Assembly: GCA_002782905.1 (NCBI GenBank)
Contig: PFJA01000266.1
Span: forward strand, 213-5,319
DNA: 5,107 bases
Direction: 5' to 3'
DNA from: Lysobacterales bacterium CG_4_10_14_3_um_filter_64_11
GTDB lineage: Bacteria > Pseudomonadota > Gammaproteobacteria > Xanthomonadales > Xanthomonadaceae
The notes under the pieces are model-generated. The model made no database searches. It was not told the DNA's origin and saw nothing but the letters and a program-made list of their open reading frames with translations. The number at the start of each line of letters is the position of its first letter. Position 1 is the stretch's first letter. Positions 1 to 5,107 of the stretch are shown in pieces. The position numbers were made by a program, and so were the translations under genes.

Positions 1-793
1 ATCGCCCATTCGGCGTTCCCGAGCTGCCGAATCGCAGGCCCGTGCCCGGCGTTGGAAACCGCGACTGCTCGGTGGTGGCGTAGCTGATCGCATCGGTCTT
101 GTTGTAGCTGGCCGACAACAGGAAACGGGCCTTGTCGGTTTGCCCACCCCAGGTCAGATCGGCAGTCTTGTTTTCGCCGTCCGTGCCATCGAAGGCACCC
201 CAACCGACGTTGACCTGCGCGCCCTCGAAGTTCTTCTTGGTGATGATGTTGACCACGCCGGCAATGGCATCGGAGCCATACAGCGACGAGGCGCCGTCTT
301 CCAGCACTTCGATGTGATCGACAATCGCCATCGGGATGGTGTTGAGGTCGGTGGCGGTGGACACGCCCGAGGCCGACGACTCACTCACCCAGCGCAGGCC
401 ATCGACCAGCACCAGCACCCGCTTGGCGCCGAGGTGGCGCAGATCGACGGTGGTGGAACCGGCGCCAACGCCGCCGCCATCGGGTGGGAAGCCGAAGTTG
501 CCGGACGAATTGAACTTGGTGTTGAGGCCCGAACCGGATGCGGTGATCTGCTGCAACACATCGCCGATCGAGGTCAAACCGGCGCGATCGATGTCGGCGC
601 GAGTGATGACCTGCACCGGCGACAACCCTTCCAGCTCGGCTTTCTTGATGCGCGAACCGGTCACTTCGACCCGGTCGAGGGTCTTGGCATTATCTTGCGG
701 CGCTTCCTGCGCGAGCGCGACCAGCGGCAATGCGCCCAACAACAGCGCGCTGCTGACCGCGGCGCTGAGTCGACTGCGACGAAATAGGTTCAT
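1..793 (-). CDS. TonB-dependent outer-membrane receptor, N-terminal part (runs off the left edge)
   Basis: The frame is open from an ATG at 793 to the window edge, giving 264 codons. It encodes a basic start and hydrophobic signal peptide (residues 1-28, likely cleaved after ALPLVALA). A TonB-box-like segment follows (LDRVEVTGSRI, about 39-49). The plug domain spans about 57-188, with DLRHLGAKRVLVLVDGLR around 117-134, IEVLEDGASSLYGSDAIAG around 161-179 and VNIITKK at 181-187. The first barrel strands begin after that. Such receptors bind a nutrient outside the cell and import it through a 22-strand barrel using TonB/ExbBD energy. The plug is rich in Gly and Ser (about 86-114), as in the large xanthomonad-type receptors; the substrate cannot be told from this part. 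The start is supported by AGAGGT at 802-807, 8 nt upstream. Most of the barrel is outside the window, so whether the gene is intact is unknown. It is read in the same direction as tauE but separated by 255 bp with its own putative promoter. Confidence 0.95.
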   Translation of the reverse strand, partial: MNLFRRSRLSAAVSSALLLGALPLVALAQEAPQDNAKTLDRVEVTGSRIKKAELEGLSPVQVITRADIDRAGLTSIGDVLQQITASGSGLNTKFNSSGNFGFPPDGGGVGAGSTTVDLRHLGAKRVLVLVDGLRWVSESSASGVSTATDLNTIPMAIVDHIEVLEDGASSLYGSDAIAGVVNIITKKNFEGAQVNVGWGAFDGTDGENKTADLTWGGQTDKARFLLSASYNKTDAISYATTEQSRFPTPGTGLRFGSSGTPNGR

Positions 794-861
794 GCGGATT
801 TACCTCTTGGATAACGACGGGTGGGTGACCGGCCGCCTCTGCTCGAGCCGGGCCGACCACC

Positions 862-890
862 TTTGTAAAGAAAATGTGAAGCGCGCGCAA
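862..890 (-). promoter_or_regulatory. Putative sigma-70-type promoter for the TonB receptor
   Basis: On the minus strand TTGCGC (885-890) and TACAAA (862-867) are separated by 17 bp. Each matches the -35 and -10 consensus at 4 of 6 positions. This would start transcription near 855 and leave a leader of about 60 nt before the receptor ATG. The matches are modest and the call is inference from position and spacing. Confidence 0.35.
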
Positions 891-897
891 GAGCCAG

Positions 898-916
898 TCG
901 TTATCATTCGTATTGC
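898..916 (-). promoter_or_regulatory. Possible Fur-box-like operator upstream of the TonB receptor
   Basis: The minus strand reads GCAATACGAATGATAACGA. The core GAATGATAA resembles the NATWAT-type repeats of Fur sites, and it is the only AT-rich patch in this GC-rich spacer. It sits just upstream of the putative -35 element. One half is good and the other half is poor, so this is a weak candidate. TonB receptors are commonly Fur-controlled, but many in xanthomonads take up non-iron substrates and are not. Confidence 0.3.
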
Positions 917-956
917 GATGCAGCATTCAGACGCATGAGGATGCCCTGAACACGCT

Positions 957-1032
957 GTCATTGCGAGGAGCACAGCGACGTGGCCATCCGGAGAGTCAAG
1001 ACGCTGGATTGCTTCGCTGCGCTCGCAATGAC
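957..1032 (+). repeat. Palindromic interspersed repeat (MITE-like), copy 1
   Basis: The element begins GTCATTGCGAG (957-967) and ends with the exact reverse complement CTCGCAATGAC (1022-1032). Inside are imperfect arms: GCGACGTGGCCATCCGG at 975-991 faces CTGGATTGCTTCGCTGCGC from 1004. The whole 76 bp can fold into one long imperfect hairpin. This sequence type (TCATTGCGAG...GCAATCCAG) is a common dispersed non-coding repeat in many proteobacterial genomes, and its readings are often mis-annotated as small proteins of the SLRGAQRR type. Its right end lies 16 bp beyond the tauE stop codon. A second, inverted copy is at 4805-4890. No transposase is nearby. Confidence 0.85.
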
Positions 1033-1048
1033 GCCGGATGTGGCTTGT

Positions 1049-1843
1049 TCAGAGTTTCCCTATCAGCGAGCTGCCCACCAACAGCAAAAACACCGCAAAC
1101 ACCCGTTTGAGTGCAACGCCGCTGAGCCAGTGCGCCAAGCGCACCCCCAGCGGCGCCATGCTGACCGAGGCCAGTGCGATCATCAGCGCAGCCGGTACAA
1201 ACACATAGCCGACGCTACCGGCGGGTAGTGCCAGCGCCGGTGCCTGCAACCCGTAACCCACCGCGCTGGCGAGCGCGATGGCAACGCCGCAGGCGCTGGA
1301 CGTGCCGACCGCGCGCACCGCATCGACGCCGCGCCAGATCAGCAACGGCACCGTCATGCTGCCGCCGCCGATGCCGACCACCGCCGAGACCGCGCCGATG
1401 CCGACCCCGGCCACGCTCAGCGCCGCGCCCTGCGGATCATCGTCGTGCGCACGCAACGGCCGTGCATGCGAAAACGCCAGTTGCGCGGCAGCGAGATAGC
1501 AATAACCGGCCACCAGCCAGCGCAAGGTGTTGCCCGCCAGCGCCACCGCCAGATCGACCCCGAACCAGGCACCCAGCAGCAGCCCGGGCAGCAGCCACGC
1601 CACCATGCCCCAGCCGACACTGCCGCGGCGGTGATGCGCACGCGCCGACGACAAGCCGGTAAGAATAATGCTGGCCAGCGAGGTCGCCAACGCCACATGC
1701 ATCACCGTGTCGGCAGCGAACCCCTGATACGGCAGCACCAAGGCCAGCGCTGCAACCAGCACCAGCCCGCCACCAACGCCAAGCAGCCCGGCCAGCACGC
1801 CGGCGGCTGCACCCAGCGCAAGGTAGATCAGCCAAAAAGCCAT
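1049..1843 (-). CDS. TauE/SafE-family membrane permease (putative anion or organosulfur transporter)
   Basis: This encodes 264 residues, a normal length for the family, almost all hydrophobic, with about eight membrane segments. The protein is an internal duplication: GLLGVGGGLVLV with HVALATSLASII (about 19-60) is echoed by AVVGIGGGSMTVPLL with RAVGTSSACGVAIA (about 153-190). Paired GxGGG motifs of this kind are typical of TauE/SafE (DUF81) proteins. A polar loop with DDD lies between the halves (about 126-140). Family members have been linked to export of sulfite, sulfoacetate or taurine-derived anions, but most are uncharacterised and the substrate here is unknown. I chose the ATG at 1843, 10 bp after the trkH stop, because the frame upstream of it is a shadow of the trkH end and is cysteine/tryptophan-rich. 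No good ribosome site is seen, so translation is probably coupled to trkH. It is likely the third gene of the trk transcript. Confidence 0.9.
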   Translation of the reverse strand: MAFWLIYLALGAAAGVLAGLLGVGGGLVLVAALALVLPYQGFAADTVMHVALATSLASIILTGLSSARAHHRRGSVGWGMVAWLLPGLLLGAWFGVDLAVALAGNTLRWLVAGYCYLAAAQLAFSHARPLRAHDDDPQGAALSVAGVGIGAVSAVVGIGGGSMTVPLLIWRGVDAVRAVGTSSACGVAIALASAVGYGLQAPALALPAGSVGYVFVPAALMIALASVSMAPLGVRLAHWLSGVALKRVFAVFLLLVGSSLIGKL

Positions 1844-1853
1844 TGCCGCGCGC

Positions 1854-3323
1854 TCACTCGCGCCAGAACTGCGGGCTGAACAACACCAGCACGCTGAACA
1901 CTTCCAGCCGGCCCAGCACCATGGCAAAACTGCTGACCCAGATACTCAGATCACTCATGTCGCGGAACGTCGCTGCCACCGCGCCCAGACCCGGGCCAAG
2001 GTTGTTCATCATCGCGGCCACCGCCGAAAACGCGGTAATGATGTCCACACCCGTTGCCGACAGCACCAGCGTCATCAGCAGAAAGCTCAGGATGTACAGG
2101 GTACAAAATCCACTGACCGACAGCACGATGCTTTCGCTGACCCGCTTGCCGCCGATCTTGACCAGAAACTGGCCCTTGGGATGCACCAGTTGCTTCACCT
2201 CGCGCAAGCCTTGACGCACCACCATCATCACCCGCGCCACTTTCATGCCACCGGCGGTGGAGCCAGCCGAGCCGCCGACGAAACTGATCATGATCAGCAA
2301 CAGCGGTGCGTACAGCGGCCAACCGGAAAATCCGGTGGTGGCAAAACCGGTGGTGGTCATGTTCGATACGGTCTGGAACATGGCATGCCGAAGCGACGGC
2401 AGAAGCCCATCGAAGGTGTTGCCCAGCCACAACGCCAGCGTCACCGCCAGGGTGACGCAGGCGATGATGGTGAAGTACGAGCGCAACTCGGAATCGGTTA
2501 CGTAATGGCTGGTGGTAGCGCGCTTCCAGGCATAAAAATGCAAGCCGAAATTGACCCCACCCAGCGCCATGAACACGATGGCAATGGCATCGAGCAGCGG
2601 CGAATCCCAGTAGCCGAAACTGGCGTCGTGGGTGGAAAAACCAGCCGTTGCGAGGGTCGACATCGCGTGCAATGCCGCATCGAAAAAACTCATGCCGGCG
2701 GCCCAGTAGGCCAGTGCGCACAGCACGTTCAACGCCGCGTACACGGCCCACAGCGCCTTGGCGGTATCGGCGATGCGCGGGGTGAGCTTGGAATCCTTTT
2801 GCGGCCCGGTGCTCTCGGCGCGGAACAACTGCATGCCACCCACTTTCAGCATCGGCAAAATCGCTACCGCCAGAATCACAATGCCCATACCGCCAATGAA
2901 TTGCAGCGACTGGCGGAAAAACAGCACGCTGCGCGGCAGTGCGTCGAGACCGACGATGACGGTGGCGCCGGTGGTGGTGATCCCCGACATCGACTCGAAT
3001 ACGGCGTGGGTGTACGACAGATGCGGGGCAGCCAACACGAACGGAATGGCAGTGACCAGCCCCACCACCACCCAAGTCATGGTGACGATGAAAAACCCGT
3101 CGCGCAGGCGTAGCTCGTAATCGACATGGCGCACCGGAAACCACATGGCAAACCCGATTGCCAGCGCCAGCACAAAGCTGTCGAGGAAGGCGGTCGCACT
3201 CGGTTCGGCCAGTGCCACCGCAATGGCCAGTGGCGGCAACGAAATCAGCGAACTCATGCCAACCAGCGTGCCGAGAATGCGCTGGATCGCCTGAAGGCGG
3301 CGAGCCGCACGCATCACAGCCAT
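1854..3323 (-). CDS. trkH: Trk potassium uptake system membrane subunit TrkH
   Basis: This encodes 489 residues, close to the E. coli length of 483. TrkH forms the inner-membrane K+ pathway, built from four membrane-pore loop-membrane repeats. All four pore loops carry the filter glycine: ITTTGAT (G119), LATAGFS (G228), MTTTGFA (G326) and MNNLGPG (G443). The conserved intramembrane gating loop is visible as SFVGGSAGSTAGGMK (about 347-361), followed by the cytoplasmic linker with KQLVHPKGQ. The C-terminus has the conserved VLGRLEVFSVLVLF. Nothing is missing or broken. The ATG at 3323 overlaps the end of trkA by 10 bp. A second in-frame ATG (residue 4, at 3314) shares one base with the trkA stop as TGATG, so either could be the start and translation is coupled to trkA. 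TrkA is the direct partner that gates this channel. Confidence 0.97.
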   Translation of the reverse strand: MAVMRAARRLQAIQRILGTLVGMSSLISLPPLAIAVALAEPSATAFLDSFVLALAIGFAMWFPVRHVDYELRLRDGFFIVTMTWVVVGLVTAIPFVLAAPHLSYTHAVFESMSGITTTGATVIVGLDALPRSVLFFRQSLQFIGGMGIVILAVAILPMLKVGGMQLFRAESTGPQKDSKLTPRIADTAKALWAVYAALNVLCALAYWAAGMSFFDAALHAMSTLATAGFSTHDASFGYWDSPLLDAIAIVFMALGGVNFGLHFYAWKRATTSHYVTDSELRSYFTIIACVTLAVTLALWLGNTFDGLLPSLRHAMFQTVSNMTTTGFATTGFSGWPLYAPLLLIMISFVGGSAGSTAGGMKVARVMMVVRQGLREVKQLVHPKGQFLVKIGGKRVSESIVLSVSGFCTLYILSFLLMTLVLSATGVDIITAFSAVAAMMNNLGPGLGAVAATFRDMSDLSIWVSSFAMVLGRLEVFSVLVLFSPQFWRE

Positions 3324-4693
3324 GTCGCACCGGCCTGAAACAGCGCACTGACTTCCGGCAACTGGTGCTTGTCCATCAGGAACACAATCAGATGATCTTC
3401 CGGCTCGATCACCACATCGTGATGCGCGATCAGCAGTTTGTCGCCGCGCACGATGCCGCCGATGGTGGCGGTTTCCGGCAAGCCGAGCTCGTCCACGGTG
3501 CGGCCAATGATGCGCGAGGTGCGGCCATCGCCGCGTGCGATGGCTTCAATGGCCTCCGCCGCGCCGCGCCGCAAGGAATGCACGCGCGCCGGCGAGCCTT
3601 CGCGGATATGCGCCAGCAACGCACCCAGGGTGACCTGCTGCGGGCTCACCGCGATGTCGATCGGGCCGCCTTGCACCAATTCGGCGTACGCTGCCCGGTT
3701 GATCAACGCAATCACCCGTGAGCAGCCCAGGCGCTTGGCCAGCATCGCCGACAGAATGTTGGCTTCGTCGTCGTTGGTGAGCGCGCAATAGACATCGGTT
3801 TGATCGATGTTCTCCTCGCGCAGCAAATCCTCGTCGGCCGCATCGCCGGTGAGCACGATGGTATTGGTCAGATCCTCGGCAATGTACTTGGCGCGCTCGC
3901 GCGAGCGCTCCAGCACCTTGACCGCGTAACGGCTTTCCAGGCTGCGCGCCAACGCGCGACCGATGTTGCCGCCACCGGCGATGAACACGCGTCGGGTGCG
4001 CTTTTGCTCAACCCGGCGCAGCTCGTTCATTACCGTCAGGATGTCGCGTCGATCGGCGAGAAAAAACACCTCATCGTTGGCCTCGATCACGGTGGTGCCT
4101 TCGGGCTTGACCGCACGGTTGCCACGGTAGATCGCCGCCACTCGCGCATCGACGCCGGTCGGCAGATGGTTGCGCAATTCCTTGATCTGGTGCCCAACCA
4201 GCGCGCCGCCAGGCACCGCGCGCACCGCCACCAGTTGTGCCCGACCGTCGGCAAAATCGAGCACCTGCAAGGCGCCCGGATGTTCGATCAGGCGCTCGAC
4301 GTGGCGGCAGACCAGGTGCTCTGGGCTGATCGCCGCACTGACCGCGGCGTTCTCGCCCTGGGTCAGCCCATCGAGTTGCAAATATTCGGCTTCGCGCACC
4401 CGCGCCACCCGCGCCGGGGTGCGGAAGCGACGGCGCGCGACATCGCAGGCAACCAGATTCACCTCATCGCTGGAGGTGACTGCCACCAGCAATTCCGCAT
4501 CCTCGGCACCGGCCTGGCCGAGCACGCTGGGCAGGGAAGCATGGCCAATTACGGTGCGGATATCCAGCCGCTCGGAAAGATCGCGCAGACGCGCGGTGTC
4601 GGTATCGACCACCGTGATGTCGTTGTTCTCCGAGGCCAGCGCGGTGGCAACTGATGAACCCACCTGCCCCGCGCCGAGTATCAATATCTTCAT
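3314..4693 (-). CDS. trkA: Trk potassium uptake regulatory subunit TrkA (NAD-binding RCK protein)
   Basis: This encodes 459 residues, one more than E. coli TrkA. TrkA is a peripheral cytoplasmic protein whose ring binds the cytosolic face of TrkH and gates it in response to NAD(H) and ATP/ADP. It has two RCK halves. The first Rossmann fold has GAGQVG (7-12) with an acidic residue D30 at the end of the second strand, and then an RCK-C domain at about 140-225. The second fold has GGGNIG (240-245) with E262 in the matching position and GDAADEDLL at 283-291, and then a second RCK-C domain at about 370-455. Both nucleotide-binding loops look intact. The start at 4693 is supported by AGGGGA at 4698-4703, 4 nt upstream, and by alignment of the N-terminal MKILILGAGQVG with family starts. 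It is the first gene of the trkA-trkH-tauE block. Confidence 0.98.
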   Translation of the reverse strand: MKILILGAGQVGSSVATALASENNDITVVDTDTARLRDLSERLDIRTVIGHASLPSVLGQAGAEDAELLVAVTSSDEVNLVACDVARRRFRTPARVARVREAEYLQLDGLTQGENAAVSAAISPEHLVCRHVERLIEHPGALQVLDFADGRAQLVAVRAVPGGALVGHQIKELRNHLPTGVDARVAAIYRGNRAVKPEGTTVIEANDEVFFLADRRDILTVMNELRRVEQKRTRRVFIAGGGNIGRALARSLESRYAVKVLERSRERAKYIAEDLTNTIVLTGDAADEDLLREENIDQTDVYCALTNDDEANILSAMLAKRLGCSRVIALINRAAYAELVQGGPIDIAVSPQQVTLGALLAHIREGSPARVHSLRRGAAEAIEAIARGDGRTSRIIGRTVDELGLPETATIGGIVRGDKLLIAHHDVVIEPEDHLIVFLMDKHQLPEVSALFQAGATWL

Positions 4694-4697
4694 GCGT

Positions 4698-4703
4698 TCC
4701 CCT
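4698..4703 (-). promoter_or_regulatory. Ribosome binding site of trkA
   Basis: The minus strand reads AGGGGA followed by a 4-nt spacer and the trkA ATG. This fixes the start of trkA and is the clearest ribosome site in the three-gene block. trkH and tauE lack comparable ones, in keeping with translational coupling. Confidence 0.6.
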
Positions 4704-4741
4704 GGGAAGCCACGGGCAGGCCGGCCGCCGATGTGTGCGCT

Positions 4742-4747
4742 ATTCTA
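4742..4747 (-). promoter_or_regulatory. Putative -10 element of the trkA-trkH-tauE promoter
   Basis: TAGAAT on the minus strand matches TATAAT at 5 of 6 positions and stands out in GC-rich surroundings. Transcription would begin near 4735 and leave a leader of about 40 nt. No convincing -35 hexamer is seen 16-18 bp upstream, so an activator or another sigma factor may be involved. The 8-bp inverted repeat GCCGGCCG (4720-4727) and CGGCCGGC (4758-4765) is centred on this element. Confidence 0.4.
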
Positions 4748-4804
4748 AGCTGCTCGACGGCCGGCTGCTGAATGGGGGGAACTGCTGACCAAGCCCGATG
4801 CCGC

Positions 4805-4890
4805 GTCATTGCGAGCGCAGCGAAGCAATCCAGTGCTTTGATGGCAAAATCACCCTGGATTGCCACGTCGCTTTGCTGCTCTCCATGAAC
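4805..4890 (-). repeat. Palindromic interspersed repeat (MITE-like), copy 2, inverted relative to copy 1
   Basis: It begins GTCATTGCGAG at 4805, continues through GCAATCCAG at 4825-4833, and then has an AT-richer loop (about 4834-4854). The opposite arm is CTGGATTGCCACGTCGC (4855-4871). The outer end of that arm, near 4880-4890, has decayed and no longer matches the 11-bp terminal repeat. Positions 4803-4833 are the exact reverse complement of 1004-1034 (31 bp), and the inner arm matches 975-991 at 15 of 17 positions. It lies about 60 bp upstream of the putative trkA promoter. Confidence 0.85.
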
Positions 4891-5107
4891 CTCTCAATCG
4901 GGACTGTGTGTTGGCCGAGGCGTGTGCATTGAATCGAAGCAAAAGCGTTCACCGGCCTGCGGCCGGCGAGGCCCATTTCAGGGCGGAGAGGGCGCAAAAC
5001 GCCTTGCGCCGGGTCGCACGCCGGCTCGGCTGCTTCGCAGCAGCGGCCGCTACTCGGCCTACGCCTTCGCTACGCTCGGTCGGCGTCATGCCTCACCGCC
5101 GCCATCG
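4891..5107. other. Gene-free stretch with a cluster of short GC-rich hairpins
   Basis: Together with the trkA leader and repeat copy 2, this makes a 414-bp stretch upstream of trkA with no convincing gene. It contains several perfect small palindromes. These are CCGGCC-TGC-GGCCGG (4952-4966), GGCGCAA with a 6-nt loop and TTGCGCC (4991-5010), GCTGC-TTC-GCAGC (5029-5041) and AGCGGCCGCT (5042-5051). The last part has the repeating pattern TACGCCTTCGCTACGCTCGG (5060-5079). All three minus-strand frames entering from the right edge close by about 5070 (stops at 5070-5072, 5086-5088 and 5093-5095). An upstream minus-strand gene could therefore end just inside the window, but 12 codons or fewer would be visible and none can be named. 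Confidence 0.6.

Noticed and set aside
140..787. Long plus-strand open frame opposite the TonB receptor
   Set aside because: Its translation has no recognisable domain and is the antisense shadow of a clear receptor sequence with signal peptide and plug motifs.
913..1110. 65-codon plus-strand open frame in the tauE-receptor gap
   Set aside because: Most of it is a translation of the palindromic repeat (LSLRGAQRRGHPESQD...), a well-known type of spurious small protein, and it runs into the tauE 3' end.
2181..3113. 310-codon plus-strand open frame opposite trkH
   Set aside because: The composition (Gln, His, Gly and Arg rich) is typical of the antisense of a GC-rich membrane-protein gene; there are no motifs.
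1951..3348. 465-codon minus-strand open frame overlapping trkH
   Set aside because: It is trkH read one frame off, very rich in Arg, His and Cys, with no family features, while the trkH frame has all four pore loops.
3800..4654. 284-codon plus-strand open frame opposite trkA
   Set aside because: It is an antisense shadow of trkA, whose reading frame is complete and strongly conserved in motif content.
4806..4997. 63-codon minus-strand open frame upstream of trkA
   Set aside because: It needs a TTG start, has no ribosome site of note, and its last third is repeat copy 2. It has no recognisable domain.
5070..5107. End of an upstream minus-strand gene at the right edge
   Set aside because: All three frames reach a stop within 12 codons, so an end is possible, but too little is visible to choose a frame or name a product.
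1..5107. CRISPR array, tRNA or rRNA gene, transposase, toxin-antitoxin or defence genes
   Set aside because: Both strands were read for these; there are no regularly spaced repeats, no cloverleaf-like or rRNA-like segments, and all substantial conserved frames are accounted for by the four genes.

Overview
The window is GC-rich and gene-dense. All four recognisable protein genes lie on the minus strand. From right to left in the direction of transcription they are: trkA (459 codons), trkH (489 codons), a TauE/SafE-family membrane permease (264 codons), and the first 264 codons of a TonB-dependent outer-membrane receptor that runs off the left edge. TrkA and TrkH of these lengths, the potassium-uptake pair, point to a gammaproteobacterium. 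The style of the TonB receptor (signal peptide ending ALA|QE, then LDRVEVTGSRI and a glycine-rich plug) and the base composition suggest Xanthomonadales or a close relative. That placement is inference; there is no rRNA here to fix it.

Layout. Positions 1-793 hold the N-terminal part of the receptor. Positions 794-1048 are an intergenic stretch with a putative promoter, a weak Fur-box-like site and a 76-bp palindromic interspersed repeat. Positions 1049-4693 hold a tight block of three genes. trkA and trkH overlap at their junction, and tauE starts 10 bp after the trkH stop, so the three are probably one transcript read from a promoter near 4740. Positions 4694-5107 carry no convincing gene. 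They hold the trkA leader, a second copy of the palindromic repeat in the opposite orientation, and a run of short GC-rich hairpins.

How the genes work together. TrkH is the K+-conducting membrane subunit and TrkA its cytoplasmic NAD/nucleotide-sensing RCK regulator; together they form the Trk potassium uptake system. The TauE/SafE protein is an anion or organosulfur permease of unknown substrate whose tight coupling to trkAH is the most interesting gene-context feature. The TonB receptor appears to be a separate unit, possibly iron-regulated.

I found no undescribed multi-gene defence, mobile or biosynthetic system. The most notable non-coding observation is an exact 31-bp sequence present at 1004-1034 and, inverted, at 4803-4833. 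It belongs to two copies of a palindromic element that bracket the trkA-trkH-tauE block.
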